Both the position numbers and the translations under genes were made by a program. Below are positions 8,288 to 17,507 of a stretch of 64,000 nt of DNA, piece after piece. Each line of letters opens with the position of its first letter. Position 1 is the stretch's first letter. Source of the DNA: Planctomycetaceae bacterium (GTDB lineage: Bacteria > Planctomycetota > Planctomycetia > Pirellulales > Pirellulaceae); contig JACKHN010000008.1 of the NCBI GenBank assembly GCA_020638975.1, forward strand, positions 248,001 through 312,000, written 5' to 3'. The notes under the pieces are model-generated. The model made no database searches, had not been told where the DNA came from, and saw nothing but the letters and a program-made list of their open reading frames with translations.

Positions 8288-9196
8288 ATGTCGAAACTCG
8301 GCTACTGCGCGATCCTCCTGTTGTGCTTGGTCCCCGAACTGAGCATCGGTCGCGATATCTTCGTCGACAACGTCGCTGGCGACGATCGAAGAGACGGGTC
8401 GACTGTGCAAGTCAGCGGTCGTGCGGGCGGGCCGGTGCGATCCTTGCGCAGGGCTCTGGAGTTGGCGGAAGGTTCCGATCGCATCGTCATGGCGGACAAG
8501 GGTGAGCCGTACCGGGAAAGCGTCACGTTACAAGCTGGAAAGCACACTGGGATCGCGACTCACCCGTTCACAATCGTCGGAAATGGCGCTACTCTCGACG
8601 GGTCGGCACCGGTGCCTCCCGATGTCTGGCAGCATGTCGAAGGCAATGTCTTTCGTTTCCGAGCCCCTCGAACCAGTTTTCAGGTTCTGTTTCTCGCTGG
8701 CAAGCCGCTTGAAAGAAGATTCGTTGATCGCGAAGCCGGCTTCCCGAAACTACAACCTCTGGAGTGGTGCTTGTTCGATCGGCATGTGTACTTTCACGTC
8801 GAGAATGACAAATTGCCTCGGCAGTACGACTTGACACATACCTCGCTGCCGGTGGGCATCACGCTCTATGAAGCTCGCCACATCGTCATTTCCGATCTCG
8901 TCATTGAAGGGTTTCAACTCGATGGACTGAACGCGCACGACAGCGTGTTTGATGCGACGTTCGTGGGACTAACCTGTCGAGGCAATGGTCGCAGCGGCAT
9001 TTCGGTTGGCGGAGCGTCGCGTGTTAAGATCATTGCATGCTTGGTCGGCAACAACGGCGCGGCACAAGTTCGAACAGAAGGATTTTCAAGAACCGAAATC
9101 CTGAACTGTGATCTAATTGAATCTGCCGAGGCGCCCGCCATCGTTCGCGACGGCGGATTGGTCTCGGTTAGTTCGGATGGAGCGCCGGGATCCTGA
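8288..9196 (+). CDS. Secreted right-handed parallel beta-helix protein
   Basis: 302 residues from the ATG at 8288; an in-frame ATG at 8252 is possible but would put residues in front of the signal peptide (MSKLGYCAILLLCLVPELSIG). The mature part begins RDIFVDNVAGDDRRDGS, then GGPVRSLRRALELAEGSDRI, typical of pectate-lyase-like beta-helix proteins with an N-terminal capping region. The C-terminal half has short repeated strand-turn units such as HIVISDLVIEGFQLDGLNAH, NGRSGISVGGASRVKIIAC and SRTEILNCDLIESAEAPAI. These proteins usually bind or cut polysaccharides, but no catalytic residues can be assigned. It is followed by a small secreted coiled-coil gene 24 bp downstream. Confidence 0.75.
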   Translation: MSKLGYCAILLLCLVPELSIGRDIFVDNVAGDDRRDGSTVQVSGRAGGPVRSLRRALELAEGSDRIVMADKGEPYRESVTLQAGKHTGIATHPFTIVGNGATLDGSAPVPPDVWQHVEGNVFRFRAPRTSFQVLFLAGKPLERRFVDREAGFPKLQPLEWCLFDRHVYFHVENDKLPRQYDLTHTSLPVGITLYEARHIVISDLVIEGFQLDGLNAHDSVFDATFVGLTCRGNGRSGISVGGASRVKIIACLVGNNGAAQVRTEGFSRTEILNCDLIESAEAPAIVRDGGLVSVSSDGAPGS

Positions 9197-9220
9197 CAAA
9201 TCGCTCGAGGAGACGATAGC

Positions 9221-9583
9221 ATGCGATACGGATTGCTTGTTCTGCTAGTGGCGTTCTCTACCTGGATGCCTGCTCAGGCGGAAGAGCCAACGAAGTCCGA
9301 GACCGAGGACTCGTTGCGGTCGATTATCGAGCGACTCGAGAAACGCGTTAGCGAGTTGGAGACTCAGCTTCAGCAGATGAAGCAGCTTCACGAGCAAATG
9401 TATCTCGGCAACAGTCTTATCGAGTACGTGCCGGTAGTGTCGCCAAAGTACTTAGATCGCGCTGGCAGGATGCGAGTCGATCAACGAGGTATCATCCGCG
9501 ATGCCAGCGGCAAGGCCGTCGGCTACTGGGGATTTGACTTAACGCCGGTCGAGGGTGTTGCCGCTGATGTGCCTCTACGTTAG
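9221..9583 (+). CDS. Small secreted coiled-coil protein of unknown function
   Basis: 120 residues: a signal peptide ending in QAEEP (about residues 1-20), then a heptad-rich helix SLRSIIERLEKRVSELETQL that predicts a short parallel coiled coil. The C-terminal segment after residue 65 (VPVVSPKYLDRAGRMRVDQR and YWGFDLTP) has no recognised domain. A tandem arrangement with the beta-helix gene (24 bp) suggests cotranscription and a shared extracellular role. Its last 4 bp overlap the end of the convergent flippase-like gene. Confidence 0.65.
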   Translation: MRYGLLVLLVAFSTWMPAQAEEPTKSETEDSLRSIIERLEKRVSELETQLQQMKQLHEQMYLGNSLIEYVPVVSPKYLDRAGRMRVDQRGIIRDASGKAVGYWGFDLTPVEGVAADVPLR

Positions 9584-10653
9584 CTCGTCGCGGAGTCGTC
9601 GTCGTTTGCGTGCTCAGCTCTCTCGATGACTTCCCGAACTTCGCGGCGTGATGTCCAGTAGTACACGACACCGACCGCTGCGATGGCGATCGTCACGATT
9701 CGATACGCCATCGCGACTAACACTCCGATGACGTCGCCGGGTCCGTCTGCAGGCACGATCACGTAGAGTTTTTCCATCGCGAACTCGAATGTGCCAAGTC
9801 CGCCCGGCATGAATGGAATCGCTCCGGCAACATTGCTGAGCGGGACAATTATCATGTGCTCGCCGAGCGTTGGGGTCCGACCGAATAACCCTTGTGCGAT
9901 TAAGAAGATCGAGACGGCGAGCATGGCGTGGACTGCCATGCTCATCACAAGAATGATGCCCATCACTTGGTATTGGTTTCGAAACATCCGAACCGATTCA
10001 ATCAAACGACCGATGGTGTGCCCGACCTTCGGAAGTCCGGTCACGAACTCGGAAAGACTGCCGCGCGTAAAGCCCGGAACGAGAACCATCATGATGCAAA
10101 CCGCTCCGACGGAGGTCGCAAGTAGCGTCGCATTGCAGATCGCTGCCAACGCGGCGGTCGACTGGGGGACGCCACCAAACAAGATCGCTCCGCTGGCCAC
10201 TAGCAAGAGTGCATAGAGCCCGATGACTCGATCAACGAGTACGCTAGCGACCGCCTCCGCGCGACGATTCGATTGCTCGCGGGCAATGAATACTGCTTTG
10301 AACAGGTCGCCACCCACGCTGCCCACGCCAACAAAGTTCAGCAGAAACCCTAAGAAGCCCAGTCGAAAGGCATCCCGCAAACGAAAGGGGATGTGCAATG
10401 TTCGAACCAAGAGGTACCACCGGACGAATGTAATACAAACGGCCAACATGGCGACTGTGAAAGCCATCCCGAGCGTACCCCAGTTCTTTTGGCGATCGCG
10501 CAGTTGTTGCAGATCTTCAGGGTCGACGGACGCAAGCAACCATGTGATGATTGCCAATGGCAGTAGAATTTTGAGTAGCGTTATCAGGGTCTTCTTCAAG
10601 TCTCTCTCCGCAACGAAGCCGAAAATGGCACGAAGAGGATTGAAATACCCCAC
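9580..10653 (-). CDS. Lysylphosphatidylglycerol synthase TM-region family (UPF0104) membrane protein
   Basis: 357 residues with about eight hydrophobic segments. Diagnostic segments are FLLNFVGVGSVGGDLFKAVF, EAVASVLVDRVIGLYALLLV and VAGAIPFMPGGLGTFEFAM, which match the flippase-like integral membrane domain shared by MprF and glycosyl carrier proteins (PF03706). Such proteins move lipids or lipid-linked precursors across the inner membrane, but isolated copies like this have no assigned substrate. It stands alone on the minus strand and converges tail-to-tail with the coiled-coil gene. Confidence 0.82.
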   Translation of the reverse strand: MGYFNPLRAIFGFVAERDLKKTLITLLKILLPLAIITWLLASVDPEDLQQLRDRQKNWGTLGMAFTVAMLAVCITFVRWYLLVRTLHIPFRLRDAFRLGFLGFLLNFVGVGSVGGDLFKAVFIAREQSNRRAEAVASVLVDRVIGLYALLLVASGAILFGGVPQSTAALAAICNATLLATSVGAVCIMMVLVPGFTRGSLSEFVTGLPKVGHTIGRLIESVRMFRNQYQVMGIILVMSMAVHAMLAVSIFLIAQGLFGRTPTLGEHMIIVPLSNVAGAIPFMPGGLGTFEFAMEKLYVIVPADGPGDVIGVLVAMAYRIVTIAIAAVGVVYYWTSRREVREVIERAEHANDDDSATS

Positions 10654-10759
10654 GTACTCTGTTCGAGCAAGGTGGAATTGTCGGCGGGCGTGCTGCTAGC
10701 AGACCTATCCCATCCGACCGTAGCCGCTGATATTTACGCATCTAAAACCGGGTAGCGTG

Positions 10760-11221
10760 CTACTCGATTTCAAAGATGGCTTCGATCTCGACCGTGATAT
10801 TGCCTGGCAACGATCCCATACCAACTGCGCTGCGTGCGGCAATTCCGTTTTCGTCGCCGAAGACTTGCGCCATCAATTCGCTGTAGCCGTTGATCACCGC
10901 CGGATGATTTTGGAAATCGGCCACACAGTTAACCATACCCAACGACTTCACAACTCGCTTCACTCGGTCGAGGCTACCTAAGTTGGCTTTGAGCGTTGCG
11001 AGAATCGCGAGACCTGTCTGACGAGCCGCATCGTAACCAGCTTGCTGATCGACGTCCTGACCAACGCGACCGCTGAGTAATTTCCCATCGGGTGTGAGCG
11101 GACCATGTCCCGAAACATATGCCATGTTGCCGGCAATGACGAGTGGCTTATAGACGCCTTGCGGCTTGGGTGCGGGAGGAAGTTCAAGTCCCAGTTCTTC
11201 AATTCGTTTGTCTGCGCTCAT
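10760..11221 (-). CDS. RidA/YjgF-type protein
   Basis: 153 residues started at ATG 11219-11221 (MSADKRIEELGLELPPAPKP); a longer frame upstream to 11614 overlaps the neighbouring membrane gene and is not family-like. It carries GVYKPLVIAGNMAYVSGHGP, GRVGQDVDQQAGYDAARQTG and the C-terminal RSAVGMGSLPGNITVEIEAI, typical of the YjgF/YER057c/UK114 family, here of the longer subtype. RidA proteins hydrolyse reactive enamine/imine intermediates; this subtype has no defined substrate. It is transcribed in the same direction as the upstream membrane protein gene with a 98-bp gap. Confidence 0.85.
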   Translation of the reverse strand: MSADKRIEELGLELPPAPKPQGVYKPLVIAGNMAYVSGHGPLTPDGKLLSGRVGQDVDQQAGYDAARQTGLAILATLKANLGSLDRVKRVVKSLGMVNCVADFQNHPAVINGYSELMAQVFGDENGIAARSAVGMGSLPGNITVEIEAIFEIE

Positions 11222-11319
11222 GGTCCGTTCTACTTTATAGAGAGAAGGTACTGCTCGAGAGTGTGACCCAATAATTCGACCGAGTATAAGCAATTGGTGC
11301 CAGCCGCGAAACGACGCTA

Positions 11320-11970
11320 TCAGAGCCGCAACATCTCTCGCAGCGAATGGGCAACCGTGTCGGCATCTTGCACCAGCCAGAACGTAATCGAACCGATCAT
11401 CAGGAGCGAAAAGAAGACGAGGCTGAATCCATACGGATTGCGAACCGACTGGACCTGACGCAGAGCGGTGGAGAGCGTCTTCTCCAGGCGATGCCAACCG
11501 TCGTAGCTTTGATGTGTCCCAGCAGCAATTAGCTGTACGTTTCGCATCCCCGGAGAAGCTTCCACATGCAGTTGCACGCCCAGGTTGGGAATAATCAGAC
11601 ATTCGCCCGCCCAACGCGATTCACGATCCAGTTCGTTGACCAACTCGGCCAGCATCGGGCGGACTTGATCGGGGCGAATGTTATAGATCACCAGTCGCGG
11701 TCGCATTAGCAAGACGAACAGCGTCAAGCACATCGCATAGAACGCCAGCAACAATGCCCAGACAAAAACGCCGAGGCGAAGAATCGTTGCATCGGGGACG
11801 AACAGCTCCATCGGACCGACGACGACGAATCCGGAGATTCCAACACCAAGTGCCGCCGCATCCCGAGCTCCATTCGTCACCAACGGTCGGCGCGACAGAT
11901 TGATCACGCCCAGTAACAACAAGTAGACGGACAACGGCGACAGGGCGATACAGAGGTGGAGCGGATCCAT
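11320..11970 (-). CDS. Hypothetical membrane protein with three to four TM segments
   Basis: 216 residues. Two or three hydrophobic segments lie in residues 1-100 (LSPLSVYLLLLGVINL, LGVFVWALLLAFYAMCLTLF), followed by a soluble domain of about 80 residues (RPRLVIYNIRPDQVRPMLAE, IIPNLGVQLHVEASPGMRNV) and a final helix GFSLVFFSLLMIGSITFWL. The soluble part has alternating strands and helices, but I recognise no family. Similar uncharacterised proteins occur in planctomycetes; that is from general familiarity and not tested. Confidence 0.65.
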   Translation of the reverse strand: MDPLHLCIALSPLSVYLLLLGVINLSRRPLVTNGARDAAALGVGISGFVVVGPMELFVPDATILRLGVFVWALLLAFYAMCLTLFVLLMRPRLVIYNIRPDQVRPMLAELVNELDRESRWAGECLIIPNLGVQLHVEASPGMRNVQLIAAGTHQSYDGWHRLEKTLSTALRQVQSVRNPYGFSLVFFSLLMIGSITFWLVQDADTVAHSLREMLRL

Positions 11971-12224
11971 AATCGAGGCGATGCCCTTGTTGGGCGATTC
12001 CTTGCTGGTACTTCAGACGGCAGGGCTTCGTACGCCAGCAGATCGGCGGTTAGCGTTGCCTCATCTTAGGTTCGTAGCCAAGCACGGTCAACGGAATCAA
12101 AGGCCGACAGAGGGGGGTGCGAACGACTGGCTTTTCTACCGAGTTGACCCACGATTCTCAGCCAACTACGTTGTTCACTGGCTTGCAATACTTCCCCGAT
12201 CCAAAGTGATAGGAACGACTCACC

Positions 12225-14162
12225 ATGCGTTATTTGATACGAATAATTTGTCTGCCGGCGATTCTGCTGGCAATGGATGTGTGCTGGGCGGAGGTGCCCG
12301 TCAACGGACTGACCGTGGCCGAGGAGCGAAGTGGCTGGGAGTTGGCGTTCGACGGGAAAACGACTGACGGCTGGCGGAATTACAAGAAGGACGGCATCAG
12401 CGATGGTTGGGTGGTGCAGGACGGAGCACTTACACGAGCCGAAAAAGGTGCCGGCGACATTGTCACAACAAAGAAGTACAAGTTCTTCGAGATTTCGCTG
12501 GAATACAACATATCAACTGGCGGAAATAGCGGCTTGATGTTCCACGTTGCCGAGACCGATGGTCCGCCCTGGCATACGGGCCCCGAAGTCCAGATCCAAG
12601 ATAACGTCGACGGCCACGATCCGCAGAAGGCGGGTTGGCTGTACCAGATGTACAAGCCAACCAAGCCCGCTTGGGCAAAGAACTTTGAACAACTCGCCGG
12701 CATCACGACGCCGGACGAAACCGATGCAACGCGGCCTGCCGGACAATGGAACAATCTCTATCTCCGCATCGCCCCGACGCAATGCGAGGTCGCCATGAAC
12801 GGCGTCAGCTACTTCAAGTTCAACCTGGGCGATGACCAGTGGAAAAAGCTTGTTGAGGCGAGCAAGTTTGCCAAGCTCGAGAACTTTGGCAGCATGGGCG
12901 AAGGCCATATCTGCCTCCAGGACCATGGCAATCTCGTGTCGTTCCGAAACATCAAGATTCGCGAACTGTCAGACGAAGGGCTGCCGCCCGAGCCACAAGA
13001 TGACAAGCTAAATCTGCGAGGAACCCTTGCCTACCCGAATCTCCAATGGGAAGGCTTTGATGGAGTCGATGACAGTGGCAAGATCCGCGAGTTGCGACCG
13101 ATGGAGTTGACGCACGCTAACGATGCCAGTGGTCGCGTCTTTGTCGCGACCCAACGCGGGGTGATCCACGTCTTCAAAAATGATCCCAGCGTCGAGAAGA
13201 CGCAAATCTTCCTTGATTTGACCGAGAAGGTGCATGACTGGAAGAGTCCTGGTTCGAACGAGGAAGGGCTGCTCGGTTTGGCCTTCCATCCGAACTACAA
13301 GCAAAACGGCGAGTTTTTTGTCTATTACACGTCATCGAACATCGAGCCTCGCACGTCGATTGTCTCGCGTTTTCGCGTCTCGAAAGACGACCCGAATCGC
13401 GCCGATCCCGCCAGCGAAGAAGTCATCATGAAGATCGGTCAGCCGTTTGCTAATCACAACGGTGGTTCAATCCTGTTCGGCAAAGACGGCTATCTTTACA
13501 TCGCCTTGGGCGACGGCGGTGGACGCAACGATCCCTTCGCCAACGGACAGAATCTCGGCGAGTGGATGGGTTCGCTGTTGCGAATCGACATCGACAAGCA
13601 AGACGGAGGCAAGAACTACGCCATTCCGGCGGACAACCCGTTTGTCAAACGCGAGGGTGCTCAGCCCGAGATCTTTGCCTATGGCTTCCGCAACCCGTGG
13701 CGAATCACGTGCGACCCGCAAACGGGTACGATCTGGGTCAGCGACGTCGGCCAAGATTTGTGGGAAGAGATCGACATCGTGAAGGCTGGTGGGAACTACG
13801 GCTGGAGTTCACGCGAGTCGACACACGCCTTCGGGAACATCGACGCAGCCCAAACCGATGAATTAATTGAACCGATTTGGGAGTACGACCACCAGATCGG
13901 CAAGTCCATCACGGGCGGCCATATCTATCGCAATTCACGATTGCCGGAGTTGCAAGGAGCGTATCTGTACGCCGACTACGTGACAGGGCGAGTCTGGGCA
14001 TTGCAGTACGATGCCGAAGCCCGCAAGGTCGTCAAGAACTCGAGCATCGCATCGTCTGGCATTCCGGTCGTCGCCTTTGGCCAGGACGATCAAGGCGAAG
14101 TGTACTACATGATCGGCAGCGTCAACGGCAAGTCGATCTATCGTTTTGAACGATCAGAGTAG
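12225..14162 (+). CDS. DUF1080 (3-keto-disaccharide hydrolase-like) fused to a glucose/sorbosone dehydrogenase domain
   Basis: 645 residues with a signal peptide (residues 1-22, ending CWA). Residues about 35-245 form a DUF1080 beta-sandwich: GWELAFDGKTTDGWRNYKKD, DIVTTKKYKFFEISLEYNIS, GGNSGLMFHVAE and NHGNLVSF-type end pattern. Residues about 265-640 form a PQQ-type sugar dehydrogenase beta-propeller (GSDH): SNEEGLLGLAFHPNYKQNGE, NHNGGSILFGKDGYLYIALG, DGGGRNDPFANGQNLGEWMG and GFRNPWRITCDPQTG. The combination implies secreted oxidation or hydrolysis of sugars. The gene is monocistronic and closed by a hairpin terminator at 14196-14233. Confidence 0.88.
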   Translation: MRYLIRIICLPAILLAMDVCWAEVPVNGLTVAEERSGWELAFDGKTTDGWRNYKKDGISDGWVVQDGALTRAEKGAGDIVTTKKYKFFEISLEYNISTGGNSGLMFHVAETDGPPWHTGPEVQIQDNVDGHDPQKAGWLYQMYKPTKPAWAKNFEQLAGITTPDETDATRPAGQWNNLYLRIAPTQCEVAMNGVSYFKFNLGDDQWKKLVEASKFAKLENFGSMGEGHICLQDHGNLVSFRNIKIRELSDEGLPPEPQDDKLNLRGTLAYPNLQWEGFDGVDDSGKIRELRPMELTHANDASGRVFVATQRGVIHVFKNDPSVEKTQIFLDLTEKVHDWKSPGSNEEGLLGLAFHPNYKQNGEFFVYYTSSNIEPRTSIVSRFRVSKDDPNRADPASEEVIMKIGQPFANHNGGSILFGKDGYLYIALGDGGGRNDPFANGQNLGEWMGSLLRIDIDKQDGGKNYAIPADNPFVKREGAQPEIFAYGFRNPWRITCDPQTGTIWVSDVGQDLWEEIDIVKAGGNYGWSSRESTHAFGNIDAAQTDELIEPIWEYDHQIGKSITGGHIYRNSRLPELQGAYLYADYVTGRVWALQYDAEARKVVKNSSIASSGIPVVAFGQDDQGEVYYMIGSVNGKSIYRFERSE

Positions 14163-14195
14163 TTTACTTCGATCGAGTTCGCACGAGCAGTTTTC

Positions 14196-14233
14196 GAGGC
14201 GTCTGGTTTCAATTGAAATCAGACGCCTCTTTT
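14196..14233 (+). terminator. Terminator after the DUF1080-GSDH gene
   Basis: GAGGCGTCTG (14196-14205) pairs perfectly with 14220-14229; the loop itself contains the palindrome TTTCAATTGAAA, so the stem can extend almost fully. A TTTT tract follows. It begins 33 bp after the stop codon. Confidence 0.8.
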
Positions 14234-14263
14234 CGTTCCGCCGACTTATGACGGGTTCGTCGT

Positions 14264-14338
14264 TTAACCCAGTCGTATCCCTCGCTTAACCCAGTCACTT
14301 CGACCTTCGCGATACGACTGGGTTAAGCGAGGGATACG
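14264..14338. repeat. Inverted repeat with two alternative pairings (family D)
   Basis: A 23-nt arm at 14274-14296 (CGTATCCCTCGCTTAACCCA...) is perfectly complementary to 14316-14338. A second copy of TTAACCCAGTCGTATC at 14264-14279 can instead pair with 14311-14326. The right arm ends exactly one base before the stop codon of the minus-strand MFS gene (14339), so the transcript of that gene would run straight into this structure. Confidence 0.85.
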
Positions 14339-15619
14339 TCACTCTTGCAACGTTCGCTGACTCGTATCCGGCGTAAACACAATGACAACCATCCCGGCGA
14401 CGTAGATCAAACCGGTAATACTTCCGACCTGCGAGTAGTTACCGTGGAAGACCGTTCGCAGCAGTTCGCCGGATGCGACAACGCCCACGGCAGTGGCAAT
14501 GCGACCCCAATTGAAACTGACTCCCGCGCCGGTCGCGCGAACTCGCGTCGGGAATAACTCGGGAAGGCAAAGCGGCAGCCAGCCGAAAAAGAAACCGCTG
14601 AAGAAGCCGAGCGAGGCGAACCAAAAGATAAACCAGAAGTGATCACCATCGGGCGTCAAACACAAAAATAGCACTTGAGCGCTGACCAACGATCCCAGGC
14701 TGGCGAGGAAGTAGGCACGACGGCGTCCGATCAACATGGCGATACCTCCGCCCAGCAGGCTGCTAATTGTTCCAGGTAACGAGCGGGCGAGCGATAGATG
14801 CGCTTTTAGTTCAGGGGTCCCAACATCCGCTGCCCAAGGCATGGCCCAGTTGGAGCAACCCCAACCACCGAACAAAGGAATTGTGCCGAGAGCGATACCG
14901 AGAAGAGTTGTGGCGAGCAATGGTCGCTTGAAGATCTCGCCGATGCCGGCAAGTTTCGGCTTCGTGCCGTCACCCTTTCCATTTCCTAACGCCAGCCAAT
15001 GTGGCGACTCGGGTACCGCGAACAGCACCAACAAACCGAGTGCGAAAGGCGTCGCCCCGAACCACATGATCCAGTGCCAGTCATCGACAGTGACAGGCTT
15101 CCAACTGGCGATCCCGGACAACAGCATGATTCCAAAGTTGGCGGCCGTGCCGATCGCACCGGCTAAAAATGGACGCGAGATGTTCGGCCACGCCTCCGAC
15201 ACCAGAGCGATCCCGTTCGGCCACATCCCTCCTACGCCCATGCAGGTCAAGAATCGTATCGCCCATAACTGCCACGGGTCGGCCACAAAAACAGTCGCAG
15301 CGGAAAAACCCGAATACCACAAGATCGCGAAACCCATCGCTTTGGCTCGACCGAAACGATCGCCGACGACACCAAACACATAGCCACCAAACGCAGCACC
15401 GAGTAAAAAGGCGCACGTCAGTCGACCGAACCAAGCTGCGACATCCGCTTCGCTGCCGTCTGGCAACAAGTCCTTTGCTGCATCACGCATGGCGATCGAC
15501 GAAATGGCCAACTGCCAGCCCGCACACATCCAGCCAAGGAACGCCGTCACTAATACGAGCGTACAGCCGGTCTTTGATAACGCGGGCGGATTTCCCGGAA
15601 TGGAGCGTTCCTGGCTCAT
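14339..15619 (-). CDS. MFS transporter, sugar/aromatic-acid type
   Basis: 426 residues with about 12 hydrophobic segments. GGYVFGVVGDRFGRAKAMGF contains the G-D-R-x-G-R loop 2-3 signature of the sugar porter / AAHS branches, and PESPHWLALGNG resembles the P-E-S-P motif after helix 6 of sugar porters; GRRRAYF follows in the second half. It is a single gene upstream of the repeat at 14264-14338. The substrate is unknown; sugars or organic acids are possible. A hairpin at 15639-15666 lies just ahead of its start codon. Confidence 0.8.
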   Translation of the reverse strand: MSQERSIPGNPPALSKTGCTLVLVTAFLGWMCAGWQLAISSIAMRDAAKDLLPDGSEADVAAWFGRLTCAFLLGAAFGGYVFGVVGDRFGRAKAMGFAILWYSGFSAATVFVADPWQLWAIRFLTCMGVGGMWPNGIALVSEAWPNISRPFLAGAIGTAANFGIMLLSGIASWKPVTVDDWHWIMWFGATPFALGLLVLFAVPESPHWLALGNGKGDGTKPKLAGIGEIFKRPLLATTLLGIALGTIPLFGGWGCSNWAMPWAADVGTPELKAHLSLARSLPGTISSLLGGGIAMLIGRRRAYFLASLGSLVSAQVLFLCLTPDGDHFWFIFWFASLGFFSGFFFGWLPLCLPELFPTRVRATGAGVSFNWGRIATAVGVVASGELLRTVFHGNYSQVGSITGLIYVAGMVVIVFTPDTSQRTLQE

Positions 15620-15638
15620 TGACGACTCCGAGAAACAC

Positions 15639-15666
15639 CTCCCGAAGTCTCCGAAGCCTTCGGGAG
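15639..15666. repeat. Hairpin upstream of the MFS start
   Basis: CTCCCGAAG (15639-15647) pairs with CTTCGGGAG (15658-15666) around a 10-nt loop, about 20 bp upstream of the start codon of the minus-strand MFS gene, so it would lie in its 5' leader. Confidence 0.5.
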
Positions 15667-15708
15667 ATTGGTTGTGGTTGGGCCTAGTGCTTCGTCAACG
15701 TTAAGAGC

Positions 15709-15769
15709 TTGGGTTGGAGTACAGGCTTTGGCCTGCTCCGTTCCGCCTGAAGACTGTACTCCAACCCAA
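15709..15769. repeat. Inverted repeat, 16-bp perfect arms (family E)
   Basis: TTGGGTTGGAGTACAG (15709-15724) and 15754-15769 are perfect reverse complements with a 29-nt spacer. It lies between the stop of the sialate O-acetylesterase gene and the MFS gene start, both on the minus strand. Confidence 0.8.
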
Positions 15770-15817
15770 TGATCCAAACATGACACTGCACTAGCGTGAT
15801 GCCGCGGCGACTAAACT

Positions 15818-17383
15818 CTATTGATGATTATCAATCGTCACGCCCGGCCAATCGTCCGTGCGGAATGGCGTCGCGGGCAATCCGGCAGCATTCTGCAAGT
15901 TGCAAACGGGATTGTTGGCCCATGCGTAACGAACCGAAGCGGGCTCTGTGACTGCGTCGCTCCAGACCTCAACTTTGTCACGGCCAACGATCTTCGCTTT
16001 AGCCCACACAAACACTTTGTCTTCGCCAGCGATTGAGAAGCCGAGCGGTTCGCGTACATCGAAAGTGTCGAGTGATCCACCAGCGTGTTGTCCAATATCA
16101 AACGTCAAAACAATCTTGTTGCCTTGCTTCTCCATCGACTTGTACTGGGGGCTCTTGTAAACGATGTCAATGCCGTAGTCCTTGGCCAACGCCCAGCGAG
16201 CGAGTCGTTTGCCGACACCTTGTTTGTTTTTGGGATGGATGTCGTGAGCCTCGCCCAGGTCCGTGATGACGGCTTCGCCGGTGTTGGGCAGCGTCGTCAT
16301 TGTCATGGTTTGCGCCTCGCGAAGTTCGGCCCAGGAACTGTCTTGCGGCTCGGCGGATTCTTCCATGAAGTCGGCGAGTTGAACCCAATAGAAGGGGAAA
16401 TCGCCTTGCCCCCAGTCATCTCGCCACTGTTGAATCATCAGCGGGAACAAGTGGCGATACTGATAAGCACGGTTGGCATTCGTTTCGCCTTGATACCAGA
16501 TGGCACCGCGAATGCCGTAGCCGATGATCGGCTTCAACACGCCGTTGTACAAGTTTGCCGGACGATGTTGGCCCGTCAACAGATTGCGCGGCGCACGTGG
16601 CGGATTCCCCTTCTTGCCGCCCTCTGTCCAGGCTTTCCGCTTCGCCTCGTATGCGGCCATTTCCTTGTCGTGGTCGTAGTTCGCCTCTGTCGCCGCCCAG
16701 CGATCAAGCAACGCCTTATAGCGATCATCGGCTGCGAGGCGCTCGCGACTAACCCATGCTTCGCAGGCCGAGCCGCCCCACGCGTTGTCAATCAAGCCGA
16801 CAGGAACGTCGAGCGTCTCTTGCAACTGACGACCGAAGAAGTAACCAACGCCCGAGAAGTCGCCGACATTGTCGGGAGAGCAGACGGCCCACGCACCCTC
16901 AAAGTTGTCTTGCGGTTCTTGCGTGCCAACTTGGGGCACCGTCACTAGCCGAATCATAGAATTGTTAGCGGTCAGTTTCTCAAGATCTGCGTCATTCGAC
17001 TGGCTAACGGACCACTGCATATTCGATTGACCGGAACAAACCCAGACTTCACCGACCAGCACATCCGCGAGCTTCAACTCGTTCTTTCCATTGATCGTCA
17101 ATTCGTACGGGCCGCCGACGGGCAACGCAGCCAACTTGACTTGCCAGCGACCTTCATCACTCGCCTTGGTCGAGTGGGACTGATCGCCGATCGTCACGGT
17201 CACTTCTTCGCCAGCGTCCGCCCAGCCCCAAACCCGATTGGCTTGCCCCTGCTGCAAGACCATGTGGCTACCAAAGATATTAGGCACCTTCACGTCGGCG
17301 TGGACGACACCAATGCCCGGCGATGCGATGATGAGAAGTAACAACGAGAAAAAAAACAGGCGGAGCGAACGCGTCGAGTTCAT
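15818..17383 (-). CDS. Sialate O-acetylesterase family secreted hydrolase
   Basis: 521 residues with an N-terminal signal peptide (about residues 1-29, ending VVHAD). A beta-sandwich region (about 30-105: GSHMVLQQGQANRVWGWADA) precedes the SGNH-type esterase domain. Catalytic blocks are visible: VCSGQSNMQWSVSQS with nucleophile S120, NAWGGSACEAWVSRE, GAIWYQGETNANRA and EAHDIHPKNKQGVGKRLA with the D-x-x-H pair. These enzymes remove O-acetyl groups from sialic acid or, in planctomycetes and gut bacteria, from plant and algal polysaccharides. It is the last of three same-strand secreted enzyme genes (15818-19562). Confidence 0.88.
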   Translation of the reverse strand: MNSTRSLRLFFFSLLLLIIASPGIGVVHADVKVPNIFGSHMVLQQGQANRVWGWADAGEEVTVTIGDQSHSTKASDEGRWQVKLAALPVGGPYELTINGKNELKLADVLVGEVWVCSGQSNMQWSVSQSNDADLEKLTANNSMIRLVTVPQVGTQEPQDNFEGAWAVCSPDNVGDFSGVGYFFGRQLQETLDVPVGLIDNAWGGSACEAWVSRERLAADDRYKALLDRWAATEANYDHDKEMAAYEAKRKAWTEGGKKGNPPRAPRNLLTGQHRPANLYNGVLKPIIGYGIRGAIWYQGETNANRAYQYRHLFPLMIQQWRDDWGQGDFPFYWVQLADFMEESAEPQDSSWAELREAQTMTMTTLPNTGEAVITDLGEAHDIHPKNKQGVGKRLARWALAKDYGIDIVYKSPQYKSMEKQGNKIVLTFDIGQHAGGSLDTFDVREPLGFSIAGEDKVFVWAKAKIVGRDKVEVWSDAVTEPASVRYAWANNPVCNLQNAAGLPATPFRTDDWPGVTIDNHQ

Positions 17384-17507
17384 AGTGGTCTACCTAACGT
17401 GTCAATAGTTCAAGAGTCGAGTTGCAGTTTAAGGTCGCGTCATTCTAACGCGTGCCGCACCTATCCGAAACGCACGGACTTGAATCTGAAGGGTTTTTCA
17501 AGTGGTG

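Noticed and set aside
11222..11614. N-terminal extension of the RidA-type gene
   Set aside because: It overlaps the upstream membrane protein gene, and the residues before MSADKRIEEL have no family similarity.
16085..16948. Plus-strand open frame opposite the sialate O-acetylesterase gene
   Set aside because: The minus-strand product has full catalytic motifs, while this frame has none.
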